Below, piece by piece: positions 17,657-29,027 of a stretch of DNA of 31,256 nucleotides (position 1 is the stretch's first letter; each line of letters begins with the position of its first letter). The translations under genes and the position numbers were made by a program. Under the pieces are notes generated by a model. It was given only the letters and a program-made list of their open reading frames with translations. It ran no database searches and was not told the DNA's origin. This stretch comes from Russula earlei (lineage: Eukaryota; Basidiomycota; Agaricomycetes; Russulales; Russulaceae): NCBI GenBank assembly GCA_025769875.1, contig JAGFNK010000596.1:1-31256 (forward strand). Reading direction: 5' to 3'.

Positions 17657-18661
17657 ATGTCCGTTACCGCACGATCGCACTCTCGAGGCCGTGTACGTAG
17701 TTCTTCTTGTCTTCTTCCCGCACCACCCCCCCCCCTCTTTGGTTGTCATCTCATATCTCTGATACGGCGCTTCCATAGTCTTTCGGCCGTGGTGGCGTGG
17801 GTAACTTCCGTGACCCTTCCAGCGGCCCTGTCCCAGACGACTGCTCTTCCGACATCGGCGGCAGAGAACTCAACCTTGTGAACGATCCCAACAAGGTACG
17901 CATCTGCTCCACCCTCCGCGACGCAACACCAATTGACACTTGGACAAAAGGTGATTTCCACCGGACGCGGTGGGATAGGAAACATTCGCTCGCCCTCCCG
18001 GGATGCGTCCATCAGGGACAACGCGAGCATGGATTCATCCCCCCGTTCTTCTTCCGAGGTGCGCGGTCGCTCTTACGATCGCGACCTCATAATTGCCATC
18101 GACAAGGCCCGCGATTCCAGTGTGGTACGTACGATTATGTGTGGTCACCGCCGACGGAACGCCGTCGCTTAACAGTACACAAATCGGCAGGTGTCGACGG
18201 GGCGAGGCGGCGCAGGCAACATCGTCGATTCGCGTACCGGTTCCCAGTCCCGCTCCCGATCGCGCGAGCCGTCGCGCTCCACCGGACGGGGCGGTGTGGG
18301 GAACTTGCTTCATCTCGGTGGGCTCACGGAGAAGCGCATCGAGGAGCTGGACGAGTCTGAACGCGCCGCCCACGCGCATCCGGTCGGGTTGTACGTCTCT
18401 TCCGCCTCTTTTGCTTTCCTGCCCAGACCACCTGACGTGGAATATTTGTTCTTTTATTTCAGGCACTCCGTCGGCCGTGGCGGCTCCGGGAATGTTACCC
18501 TTGGCGAGTTACCGCATCTTGACAACCCCGTGATCCCGCACGGACACCCAGGCGAATCCAGTGGACGCGGCGGCTCTGGGAATATCTCGCGCGACCCTTC
18601 GCCGCACAAGTCCCGTTTCAATGTTTTGCCGAAACTTTCGTCCATCCATGTCCATGGTTGA
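17657..18661 (+). CDS. DUF3602 / Par32-like protein with six GRGGxGN repeats
   Basis: Exons 17657-17692, 17779-17895, 17951-18124, 18191-18390 and 18463-18661 give 241 aa with all phases matching. The protein is hydrophilic and Ser/Arg-rich and carries six copies of (S/T)xGRGGxGN at residues 13-21, 54-62, 111-119, 139-147, 178-186 and 208-216. Exons 2-5 each open directly on a repeat, so exon and repeat units coincide. GRGG repeats define DUF3602, whose yeast member Par32/Amu1 is phosphorylated after rapamycin treatment and restrains ammonium permeases; a similar TOR/nitrogen-linked role is plausible but unproven here. The last intron is 72 nt with no in-frame stop, so intron retention would give a longer protein. 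A decayed duplicate lies at 24030. Confidence 0.9.
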
Positions 18662-19236
18662 TGTTCGGAAGGGCGAGCATCCACGGATGGGTCGGCCCGT
18701 TCTTCCATGGAGGAAATTTTTACGCGGGAAACTGAAGATCAAAGAGTCTTGGAAGTGTTTTGTTGAATATTGATATTGTATGTCCGGACAAATCCGCTTT
18801 TTTTGCCTATCGGTCTGTCTGCCTGTGATGTAATAACTTACGGTGGGGCTGAAACAACACGTAGCCGGTTATAATACCAAGTCTGTTTTGTCATCTCACA
18901 GGCCTGTGATCACGTGTTTGATGGGCTTATCGATCAAGTCTAGTTCCAAGTCAAGTTGTACACGCCGCTGCACTTTGCGAGCATGAAGCGAGGCTTATTT
19001 CCCTCCCCGCCACGTCGCCTTTCTGTCTATGGGTCCGAGGTAGGATGCGATGATGCTGTATGGTATTCGGATGGGATGAGAAAAGGGTCACATGGTTCGG
19101 CGTCATCGTGGATGTAATCAGGGTGGATGAGGAATCAAAGGGTTTCTGTCATCCGATAAATAGAATGCCCCTTTGTTAGGCTACCCACACATCGCACTTC
19201 CTTCTTCCTTCCCACCCACAGTGACACTCTCCCCAA
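18662..19236. other. Intergenic region: DUF3602 3' end and SOD promoter
   Basis: The left part, to about 18880, is shared with the sequence downstream of the second DUF3602 copy (25800-25905), including a GTCTGTCTG string and GGGCTGAAAC. The right part holds a GATAAATAG box at 19155-19163, 74 bp before the superoxide dismutase ATG, and a CT-rich stretch typical of fungal transcription starts. Confidence 0.45.
19155..19163 (+). promoter_or_regulatory. Possible TATA-like box of the SOD gene
   Basis: GATAAATAG lies 74 bp upstream of the start codon, followed by a C/T-rich stretch (CTTCCTTCTTCCTTCCCACC). Position and composition fit a fungal core promoter. Confidence 0.3.
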
Positions 19237-20112
19237 ATGTCGGCCGAACCCGAAAGCACTCAGCACACTCTCCCTGACCTGCCTTATGCGTACGAGGCCC
19301 TGGAGCCGTACATCTCACGGCAGATCATGGAGCTGCATCACAAGAAACACCATCAAACTTACGTCAACGCCCTCAATGCTGCCGAGCTTGCCTACGCCAA
19401 AGCTACCACCCCCAAGGAACGCATCGCCCTTCAAGCGGCCTTGAAATTCAATGGCGGTGGTACGTAAAAAATAATTTCTTCCTCGCGCTGCACCGTCGAT
19501 CGCTCTTTGTTTGTTGCTCTTGCGCCCTGCCTATTGTCACACGTGTATCTTACCCATCACGTGTACCCCCCACAGGCCATATCAATCACTCTCTTTTCTG
19601 GAAGAACCTTGCGCCCCCCTATGGTGAGCGCAAGGGTCCCGGCGGTTTACTCAAGGATGGCCCTCTCAAGGTTGCCATCGTCTCGCGCTGGGGTTCCTTG
19701 GAAGTGCTCAAGAAGGAATTCAACGCGACCACCGCTGCCATCCAGGGTTCCGGCTGGGGCTGGCTCGTGCGTTCGTTCCGCTGCGCCTGATTCTCCATTA
19801 GCGGAATTGAAACCGACTTTGGATCCTCAGGGCTACAATCACGCCTCCAGGCAACTCGAGGTCGTCACGACGGCTAACCAGGATCCTCTTCTCAGTCACA
19901 CTCCCATCATCGGCGTTGACATTTGGGAGCACGCCTTTTACTTGCAGTATCTCAACGTAAAAGCCGACGTAAGTTCATATCGCCTCTTTTCCTCCTTGAT
20001 ATCGGGGCGCTAAACGATGGACTGCCAGTATCTCAACGCTATCTGGCTTGTCATCAATTTTGAGGAAGCTGAGAAGCGCTACATCGAGGCCACCTCCCCG
20101 CCTAAGCTTTAA
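19237..20112 (+). CDS. sod2: Manganese superoxide dismutase, probably cytosolic
   Basis: Converts superoxide to oxygen and hydrogen peroxide. Exons 19237-19459, 19576-19766, 19831-19968 and 20029-20112 give 211 aa. Metal ligands are visible: His34 in MELHHKKHH, His79 in [11 protein letters not shown], Asp168 and His172 in VDIWEHAFY. Tyr42 is at the substrate gateway. GGG before HINH together with Gln131 in IQGSGWGWL marks the manganese type, since iron enzymes carry the active-site Gln in the other position. The protein begins [19 protein letters not shown], so the dismutase fold starts within about ten residues and no mitochondrial presequence is present; an upstream alternative exon cannot be ruled out. 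It lies between the two DUF3602 copies. Confidence 0.95.
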
Positions 20113-22774
20113 ATCTGTGGCATAGTAAGGATCGTAAGACGTCAAAAGAGAGGAGGGGTATTTGAGAGTCATTGTAAGAGACGTCGAATTTTCGTTGAAA
20201 CCATGCATATTACACGATGCATCGCCGTGCGTGTTTCTGTTTCCTGTGGTCTCTTCTCGGCGTACGTTTGACACATGTAGCTTGACTACGGAAATTTCAA
20301 GGACGTGATGTGCACCGTAACAGTTGTTGGGCCTTGAGGCTGCAACTGGCATGCTACCCTCATTTCTGACAGCGGGCAGAGGCACAACCTGCTAGCGTTT
20401 CCACGACAATAGTTCTTTTCAGAACTTCTCGACATCGAGAACATTGAACATATGCACAGTTGAATGGAGGGACGGGCGCTGCCGATACACGAGCTGCCGA
20501 AGCATCGCACAAGGGGGCAGGTCAGGATAGAGTCCGATCTTCTTTCCTTGACAGCTTCTGGTCAGCGTTCGCCGCGACCACAGGCACATAGGTGCTAGGT
20601 ACCATCTCGGACTCTGAGCTTATCGCGTGCGGGGTACTTTATCTTTATCTCCCTGGCGTGTCTAAACCTAAATGAGCGAGGGGGAGACTCACGGGGAAAG
20701 TTTGCATTTTCGCGTCGGCGGCCGACGCGTGGTTTTCTCATGCTTTAACCAAATCTGAAATGAAATGGGGCAAGTAGCATTCTGATTCAGACACGGGGGC
20801 TTGGGAAATCAAATCATCGCCGAACTGCCTATAATTACGATTGATGATTGTGGCACCCGCACGCAACTATAGCGCTGTAGATAAGCAAACTGTGGACGAG
20901 CTGTGCACTGTTCATGCAGTTCGTGTGTTCACGACAGGGCGGCAGTGCTATGCACTAGTATCACCAGGAGTCTTTCCAACCTTAATTATTTTTATTGTTG
21001 GTAAGAGTGAGCGCTGCATCGCGACTAGGTCACATTGTGAGATTGGAGATTATATGTGTGCGTGATCGATTGTCGAAATGAAGACAACGTAAACATCATT
21101 TATTTATATAATGTCGAAAAAAAAATGAAAATCCAAGGAAAAAAAGGCCCTGAACATTTGCATTTGCGAGACCTCGCTTGACCCACACGGCTCAACTGTA
21201 CCACCGCATTACGGTATCTCTCTTACTCTGCTCGCGCTCCGCAAGCGCCCTCGCTGGGAAAACTCGCGTCCCGTTCTGGCACCCGTGCAGGCGTGCGTGG
21301 GGTCGGCAGCCAGCCCCCGCCCCTTTCAAATCAAATTAAAACCGACCGTGATGGGTCTCTCGCCGCCGTGAGGTGGGTCGGTTCCCTGGATTGGGGATCA
21401 CCCCTCCCCCCCCTGTGTCCGCCCTTCCCCCACCCCTCCCCTCGTGCGTGCGTGGGTCATCTCTGCTTTCGTCCTTGTCGTACGGCTCCGGTGGCGCTGG
21501 CCCGGGATCATCCGGTGCTGGTGGGAAGCGGTGGCGGGACGGTGCAAATGCGAAAACTGTAACGGGTGGCGACAAAGGCAAATGTCACACAGAGCCTCTC
21601 TTCAAAATTTTTTTTTTTCTTCCCTCCCTCACACGCCGCGCACGGCATTCTGGGCTTTCAACTTCGACTTGTGTGCCTCCAGACAAAGGACGTCTCTCCC
21701 TTGTCGATCTAACCTTGTTTGGCCCCGTCGTCGATCATGACCATCCTTGCCACGGCGCTAAGTATTAGGGCTGGCCTTACACACGAGTCCCTCTCTTTTG
21801 TCGCATTGAATGCAAACCTCCACTGCTATCGCTCGAGTTGGCAAGCGGGACGGCGTGGCTCGTCGTGCCACCCTCGGCGCGTCGTACAACCGGCCTACTT
21901 TTGCAAAGTGCCCCCCCCCCCCCCACCAGCGCCGCGTCGGTCGTCGGTTCGGTGGCAGCCAGATGTACGAATGTTGACGAGCCGGAGCCAATCTACCCGT
22001 AGGGCGGTCGGCGCCCAACTCCAAACCGGATCGAACGATACTGGAATGGTCCGGTCGCGCCCTTTCCCGCTCCTCGTTCCCCTCGTTCCCTCGTTCCCTC
22101 GATCCCCCCATGTCCGTTCCGTGAAACGGAAAACGAAGCCATGAGAGCGGGACGCGCGTCGTTCAACTCGGTGGCCCGACGTCCGGCGTATTTGCATCGC
22201 GACGGCTTTTTCCCAAAGGGGCCGCAAGGAACTGGCCCTCCGTCTTATCGGCTTTCTCGGCCGCCGCGCGCACGCGCGTGACCCCTGGCCTGGATACCGT
22301 GTCGATATCGAGACGGGACTGCTACTTCCAGTGACCCGCTTCTTTCAACAGACTCTGGTGGTTGGCGCGGCCGGGTGTCACGTCCATTTATCGTGCATTG
22401 CATACTGCCTCGATCCCTCGGTATGGCGCTCACGCTTTGGTAACGTTCAGGTCAGAATAGCATTCCAGGTCGTCATAGCTGGGCATCATACCGATTAGAC
22501 GACTTGTAATGTGTTTCCGTCGGCTCTTCAGTTGCCAGTGTTGCCCCTGTCTACTTACTCCTTCGGTACGTCTCGGCTAGTCTCGGATTCGACAAGTCCG
22601 TACTGCATCCAAGACACGATGCACAGAGTCCAATTCGCAGTCATGGTAACAAAATGTCCCTGTGACAGGAGGGCAGTGGAGAATGGCACGCGGTAAGCGC
22701 ACTGAAACAAGTTAAGGTAAGGGTTGTGTGGTCATCAAAAAGGTGACGCGACAATCTCCATGTTTCCCAGGTCC
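20113..22774. other. About 2.6 kb without a recognisable gene
   Basis: Contains open frames up to about 140 codons, none with a recognised motif. Homopolymer tracts occur at 21118-21125 (A), about 21607-21619 (T) and 21909-21923 (C). The frame from 21737 reads well for about 60 codons but runs into the C-tract and shows no family. Part of the interval may be the remains of the region once upstream of the F-box-like pseudogene. Confidence 0.4.
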
Positions 22775-23640
22775 TAGATGGCCACAGTGTGACCGGAGGG
22801 CTGACTCGAGGACGAACAGTTCCATGGTTCCCCGATCAAGACCCGATAGGTTTGAGATCCAAAAGGTTTCGTAGAGCGGGCAACACTTCTGCTACCCTTC
22901 TCCCACCGAGCTCGAGTAGGACTTGTCCTACAACGTGACGCGACACCCTTGGATAGGTACAAGTTCTTCACAGACATAAACGGTTCCGGAAATTCCACCC
23001 GTTAGGTGCTATCCAAACCAGTCCTGTGGTAGATATAAAACACGACACGTGACAGAGGACGTCGAACTGTTCTAGAGTCGCAAGGGAAGGCGTGATGTCG
23101 AACAGCAGATCCTGGGCCATGGACGAATTGTGGCACTCGACATCTGCGCCGAGAGCTCACCGTGGACGACATACAGTGTTTGTAACGCAAGTGTAATTTT
23201 CTCGGATAAAACTCCAAGGTGTCTCGATGAGCATGTTGAGCTTATCTTCGCGACTGATGATGTCCATGGAGAAAGACATGTGGAGGCGGTGAAGCAGGGG
23301 AGCAGTCCATTCGGGCGACCAAGTCCAAGCAACTTGAAGTACTCTTGGACACCTTGGAACCCCAAGAAGAGACGAGAGCAGGGAGGATTGCGCGCGTCAG
23401 TGGAAATAGGGGTGTTCAACTCCGGCGACGAAGTGAAAGTGTATCAAGCTTGGACATCGCGGGTAGACAAGAGACGATGCCATCGTATGAAGTGTTCCCA
23501 AGATCTGGAACATTCTCCGGGCGAATATAGGCCAAGTCATTGGCAGAGACAGACCTAAGTGGTGAGTTGATCGTCGAGTCCAAAGCGGAGCATCTTCCAA
23601 CAACTGAAATGATCGCGGGCGTGAGGCACAGAATCCACTC
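22775..23640 (-). pseudogene. Degenerate F-box/LRR-type protein fragment
   Basis: On the minus strand, successive short frames reproduce the order seen in the C-terminal part of large Agaricomycete F-box-like families: a PCPSL-type LRR piece, an FDVLCHVS piece, then KNLYLSKGV, GQVLLELGGRRVAEVLPAL, RNLLDLKPIG and finally SGHTVAI before a stop near 22774. The pieces alternate between frames and are broken by stop codons, so at least three frameshifts have occurred. No intact F-box is seen. The family assignment rests on remembered pattern similarity, so the broken state is more certain than the name. Confidence 0.45.
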
Positions 23641-23689
23641 AAGGACGATTTGGGTGTGTGTGATCTACATGTCCTGTGTGGCCATCCAG

Positions 23690-24029
23690 TCGTAGCTGTA
23701 GCGGGGGCGCCGCCACTTCCCATTCTCAACGAAAATCAGAAGGGAGGAAGATCAGAAGAGAAGATGGGCGCAAGAACTCACAGGAAGGAAAACAAAGTCG
23801 GCCGATTGCCATCGATTGCTGTCACTCAGGCTGCTGGGGCTCATATCAGTGTCAAGACGGCGTGTCCTGTCCCTGAAAGCTGTGAGAGGCATTTCCCTTT
23901 AAATTTCGACCCCACAGCGCATTGCAACACCAACTCGGTCTGTACGATCCCCAGTTTCCGACTTCTCGTGGCGCCCTTCCAACCAACCCGTGGATCCGGT
24001 ACATCTATCTCACCTCGACCAAGCCCCAA
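23690..24029 (+). promoter_or_regulatory. Duplicated upstream region of the second DUF3602 copy
   Basis: Shares GGGGGCGCCGCCACT, GGCGTGTCCTGTCCCTGA, the TTTAAAT box (23898-23904) and the ACCAAGCCC start context with 17340-17656. The duplication therefore carried the promoter along with the gene. Confidence 0.5.
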
Positions 24030-25669
24030 ATGTCCGTTGGCTCGGTTAGCACACGATCGCACTCTCGAGTCCATGTGCGTAGTTCTTCTTGTCGTCTTCC
24101 CGCGCCACGCAACCCTCCTCTTTGGTTGTCAGCTCTCTCTGATACGGCGCTTCCATAGTCTTTCGGCCGTGGTGGCGTGAGTAACATCCGTGACCCTTCC
24201 AGCGGCCCTGTCCCAGACGACTGCTCTTCCGACATCCACGGCAGAGAACTCAACCTTGTGGGCGATCCCAACAAGGTACGCATCTGCTCCGCCCTCCGCG
24301 ACGCAACACCAACTGACACTTTGGACAAAAGGTGATTTCCACAGGACGCGATGGGATAGGAAACATTCGCTTCGCCCTCCCGGGATGCGTCCATCAGGGA
24401 CGACGCGCGCATGGATTCATCCCCCCGTTCTTCTTCCAAGATGCGCGGTCGCTCTTACGATCGTGACCTCATAATTGCCATCGACAAGGCCCGCGATTCC
24501 AGTGTGGTACGTACGATATGTGTGGCCACCGCCGACGGAACGCCGTCGCTGAAAAAGTACACAATTCGGCAGGTGTCGACGGGGCGAGACGGCGCAGGCA
24601 ACATCGTCGATTCGCGTACCGATTCCCAGTCCCGCTCCCGATCGCGCGAGCCGTCGCGAACCCTCGGACGGGCCGGTGTGGGGAACTTGCTTCATCTCGG
24701 TGGGCTCACGGAGAAGCGTATCGAGGAGCTGGACGAGTCCTGAACGCGCCGCCCACGCGCATCCGGTCAGGGTTGTACGTCTCTTCCGCCTCTTTTGCTT
24801 TCCTGCCCAGACCACCTGACGTGGATATTTGTTCTTTGTTTTTTTCAGGCACTCTGTCGGCCGTGGCGGCTCCGGGAATGTTGCCCTTGGCGAGTTACCG
24901 CACCTTGACACCCCCGTGAGCCCGCGCGGTGTCGACCATCCGCACACGACGCATGGACACCAAGTCGGAGGTCGCAGCGGCTTAGGGAATATCATTTGCT
25001 CCCCCCCCCAGGATGCCTCCCGTGAGGACAACGCAACCACCAATCCATCCCCTCTTCGTTCCGAGATGCGTATTCGACGTGGTCACTGATCGCGAGCTCA
25101 TAGCTGCAATCGACCAAGCCCGCGATCCTAGTGTGGTATGTGCGATGTGGTCACTGGCGACGGAACGCCGTCGCTCAAAGTGCAAAATGTCGCTAGATTT
25201 CGACAGGTCGAGGCGGCCCAGGCAACGTCATCCCCAACCCCCACTCCCGACGGCACGAGCCAGCGCCCTCCACCGGACGTGGCGGTGTGGGGAACATGCT
25301 CTTGGGTGGGCCCACGGAGAAAGCCATCGAGTCCGAACGCGTTGCCTACGCGTATCGACCCCGGGTGTGCGTCTTCCGTTCCTTTCCTTGTTTTCTTAGA
25401 CAACCTGACGGGAAATTTCATTTCTGTCTTCTTTTCCTTTCCGGTACCCCGTCGGCCGTGACCACTCCTGGAATCCTTTCCTTGGCGAATCACTGCACCT
25501 TGACAGCGCCGTGAAATCGCACGGCATCGACCATCCGCACACGACGGATGGACAGGAAGTCGAATCCAGCGGTAGCGGCGGCTTTGGGAATTTCTTACGC
25601 AAGCATTCGTCCTACAGGGCCTCGCGCAATGCTTTGCGGAAAATTCTGCAATCGATACGCGGTTGATTT
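24030..25669 (+). pseudogene. DUF3602 / Par32-like pseudogene with internal duplication
   Basis: Starts like the gene at 17657 and follows the same exon pattern through 24990. Exon 3 carries a 1-nt insertion near 24372, and exon 4 an extra C near 24739 that creates an in-frame TGA. Repeats have decayed to GRGGVSN, GRDGIGN, GRDGAGN and GRAGVGN. From about 24975 a second series equivalent to exons 3-5 follows, fused to the first. It includes a readable TDRELIAAIDQARDPSVV, then ISTGRGGPGN and STGRGGVGNM in open frame, and ends SSGSGGFGNF before a TGA at 25667-25669. In that series the exon 5 acceptor CAG has become CGG near 25441. An intact product looks impossible, though transcripts of the 3' part may exist. 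Confidence 0.8.
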
Positions 25670-27697
25670 TGGAAGGGCGAGTATCCACGGCGTTCATGGA
25701 GAACATCGCAAGATGGGTCGTCGACGCACTTACGCGCCAACCTGTTCTGTGGATGAAAATTTGCGCGGGGATCTGAAAATCGAAGAGCCGTGAAAGCGTT
25801 TTGTTGACTCGGAACACTGCATATTCTTTGCCCTTGCCTTGTGCCTATTCGTCTGTCTGTGATGTTGTTGACAGTAGGGCTGAAACACGTAGCCAACCAT
25901 GATATACATATTATTCTACTATCATCGGCTCCCAGTGGGTCCGCTCCGCCGTGTGACATGCCGAGAGGAGGCAAAATCAAGTGCGGGGAGTCGCTGGTGG
26001 GAGCGTACGATGTCAAACTTGAAGAGGGTAAGGCGGTCTATCATCCCAGTCTCAAAAGTACCATGGCCCTAAGAGTGAGCACAATGATGCCAGTGGTGGC
26101 CATTGACCACAGTAGTAGGCGTTGCATGCTATAAAATAAGATCAGTTACGTCTACCCTGGGTTGCCTGTACAACTTCTCTATCTTTCCTCACTCTGCGAA
26201 GAGACGCACGCATCGCGTGGTGCGACTGGAAGGAATGAAGGCCTATCGCATATCAGTAATTCGTCACTGCGAGGTTCGATTATAGCGGGGTATATGAACA
26301 GGTTTAGAGGTACGAGAAATACCGCCCTTCTCCGCCATCCCGAGGAGAGGGAGGGATGTCGGACACCAGCATATTCGGGTTCGCTATGGTATGTCCATGT
26401 CGTGCAGTTGGTCGGTGACAGGCTTGCGTTGATGATGGTCCGCGAGCAGAGGAGATAGGGCGTGGTCGTACTTCTTTGCCCCGAGATTGCTGATTGGCTG
26501 CAGTACATCCTGGAGAAATTGAACCTCGAAGTTTCTCGAGCCCTCGGATCATCATTGGATCTGTCCCATCGCGGCGACCTTGACCTCCGTCGTGTCGAGG
26601 TCCTTTCGGTTACATTGCCTGGCGAGTCAGAGATGGGCCGGTGAACATTTCGAGATCCTGATTGATTGATCGCCACCCCACGAGTCTCTCCGCGGGTCAA
26701 CGGTGAGCCGTCCACAGAACTTAGGTGCATAGATTACTCATTCCGGGTCAAAATTCAGGCCTTCCCTCTATTGCACAGTCTCTGGACGGCTTGCGTATGC
26801 CAGCGCAAAGGAAGTCGGGTGCCGATCTGGCTAGCACGGCTCCAGCGCGTTTCACACACAGTCAGTGACGTTGTTGAAGTGACCGATTGGCATCCCTCTG
26901 CAGAGTTTGTTAATGACTTCTTCCCCAACGAGGGGTCATCACCGGATCAATCACCAGTGGTTCCGGGAATCCCCAAGCCCGTCACGTTGGAAGAGGGGAT
27001 GCCGTAATTGTGCTCCACCGCACGTCGAACGTGCCAAGCATTGGTCATCGAAAAAAAAAAAAAAAAAAAGAGGGCACTGTCTTTGGCTGAGGATTTGACC
27101 CCTTCGGGCTGACCGTACTTCTCAGAACGACGAAGTGAGCCCTAGGTTTCAGAGAGTCGACAGACATGACAACATCCCATGGGGGGAGGCGCGAGCGTAC
27201 AGTTTTCCTGACGGCCGGAGCTTGCGCGAACAGTAACGTCGAAGTCGTCGAAGAAGCTGAAATCGTTGGCGGGTTCTATAAGTGTCCCCGGGCCGTGGCG
27301 CAAATGGACCAGGGACCCGAACTTGTCGGGGCTTGGGGAATATATTAATACTCATGACTCAGCATCCGATCCGAGGATGACACGGCCTTGGGAGCGGCTG
27401 CAAATATTGATTGCTGAAATCTGTGTACGGCTGAGTAGCTGAGTAGGCCTGGGGCTCGGCGACAACTTTAAGAGCTGCCTCTCGCTATAGATAACCCGTG
27501 GAAGGGAAGAGGGAAGTCATGTGCCCGAACTGGTGTCCACATCCATCGTACACTGTAATCTAACATTGTATTGCGATCTAGTTTCCTACATATATTTTAT
27601 ACCTGGAAGGAGCCTCAATGCGCGAGTGAAAATCAGTAGATGAGACAGCCTGTCGCGCCGAGTAGAAAATGAAACCCTCAAGCCTAGAGCGGCCTAC
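25670..27697. other. About 2 kb without a recognisable gene
   Basis: The first 240 bp are the duplicated 3' flank of the DUF3602 gene. Beyond that, frames at 26666-27007 (plus) and 26179-26730 (minus) are open but show no motif I can assign. A 19-nt poly(A) tract lies at 27051-27069; it could be the tail of a retroposed sequence inserted in plus orientation, but no target-site duplication was found. Confidence 0.4.
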
Positions 27698-29027
27698 CTA
27701 GAGGCGCTTCATCCTCGACTCTCTCATAAGCATGTCCTTCACAGCTTCCTCGATCGCTTCCTGCCAGCTTCTGTATTCCTTGATTCCCAGGATGTCTCTC
27801 GCGTTCTTCCCCTCAAATTGAGCGTACGTCGCCGCCCGCAATCCTGGGCCGCACGTTGGACTGGGAAGCCGCTCCCTGATCCCAGGCATCGCCTCCGTGA
27901 GGTGGGCGACGACCTCAGGCCATAGCACGTACCCTGCGACAAGCAGCACACGCTTGCGCCGCGGTGGTTCAAGCGGGCCAACGCGCAGCGCTGCGACGTG
28001 TGCGCGTGCAACGTCCGAAACATGTACATAGTTCGGAGAGAAGGGCGGAGCGTTGGGAATCATGGGCCTGCCGGACGGACCGTGCACGAGCTGAGAGATC
28101 CAAGCAAAGGTACCCGAACGGAGCTGATTGGTCAACTGTCCACGGCCATACGGCCCAAAAGGGAATCCGGGGAGAACTGCCCAGAAACGCAGGCGTTAGG
28201 ACCGTGTGGAACAAATGATAAACGGACGAGGGAACGTGCTAGACGTCACGTCGATGTCCGGATTGGCGTCGGCAAACTTCCAGAGCACGCGTTCGGCGAG
28301 GACATGTGCAGCTGTGTACAAGCACCACGGGTGCAATCCGAGCGTCATACGGTCCTCAGCGGTCTGAGAATTCCAGTCTAGAATAACGAGGTCGACATGA
28401 GCGCACAACACTCGTTCCATCGCTTACCATCTTCGGTGACGACAATAGGATTCCAGGAATCATCCGGGTGTAGCACATTTGCGAAGGAACCCGTGAAGAG
28501 GACCTTCGTCACCTTGGCTGCACGAGCGTATTCGAGGACATTATTTGTCACAGAGCTGCCTGATTCTACGACCAGTTTTACGGCAGGTAGAGCCCGGCCC
28601 TTCGCAAGGCATAAACCAGCTAAGACGAGAGCCGTAACACCTACCACCAACAAAGGGCTACGGATGAGTGAATCCTTGATACGGTGCAAGTAGGTGTGAC
28701 AGACCTCTGCACACATCTGTCAGATCGTCATGATCGAGGTCGGCGACACCTACGGCTTCGAATCTGTCGCCAGAATCTAAATAAGCATCGCGGAGAGAAA
28801 AAATATTCTCAGGTTCCGCTATTCTAACATTGTCACAGCGATATCAGGTACAGCGGCCGCATTCTGAAACAGGACCTACCCTCGCACACGGTACCCAGCC
28901 TCGAGCAGATGTTCCACAATATGCGAACCCATATAACCCGTTGCCTCTGTGACCTAAAAGAAGTCTGCAAGTGTGAGAAAAGGGGCTACAAAACATCTGT
29001 GTGACCCACAAGGACCAAGTCTTCCAT
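27698..29027 (-). CDS. Extended SDR-type NAD(P)-dependent reductase/epimerase-like protein with altered active site
   Basis: Exons on the minus strand: 29027-29010, 28953-28880, 28823-28705, 28640-28428, 28377-28228 and 28176-27698 give 350 aa in one frame. A six-codon first exon (MEDLVL) joins VTEATGYMGSHIVEHLLEAGY, the Rossmann start. Then come DRFEAVGVADLDHDDL, the KVLFTGSFANVL strand with Ser122, WCLYTAAHVLAERVLWKFA, LPGFPFGPYGRGQL and YVHVSDVARAHVAAL. The layout is that of dihydroflavonol-4-reductase/cinnamoyl-CoA reductase relatives. Two hallmark residues are changed: the first glycine of TGxxGxxG is Glu9, and the lysine of YxxxK is His166. The frame is nevertheless open and introns are clean (one with a CTAAC branch site), so it may be a non-catalytic paralog or a young pseudogene. 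The donor at 28227 (GTCCGT) is the least certain splice site. Confidence 0.85.

Noticed and set aside
21719..22144. Possible gene starting at 21737
   Set aside because: Reads plausibly for about 60 codons but runs into a C-homopolymer and has no family signature.
26179..26730. 183-codon minus-strand ORF
   Set aside because: No recognisable motif, no splice support, and overlapping frames on the other strand are equally open.
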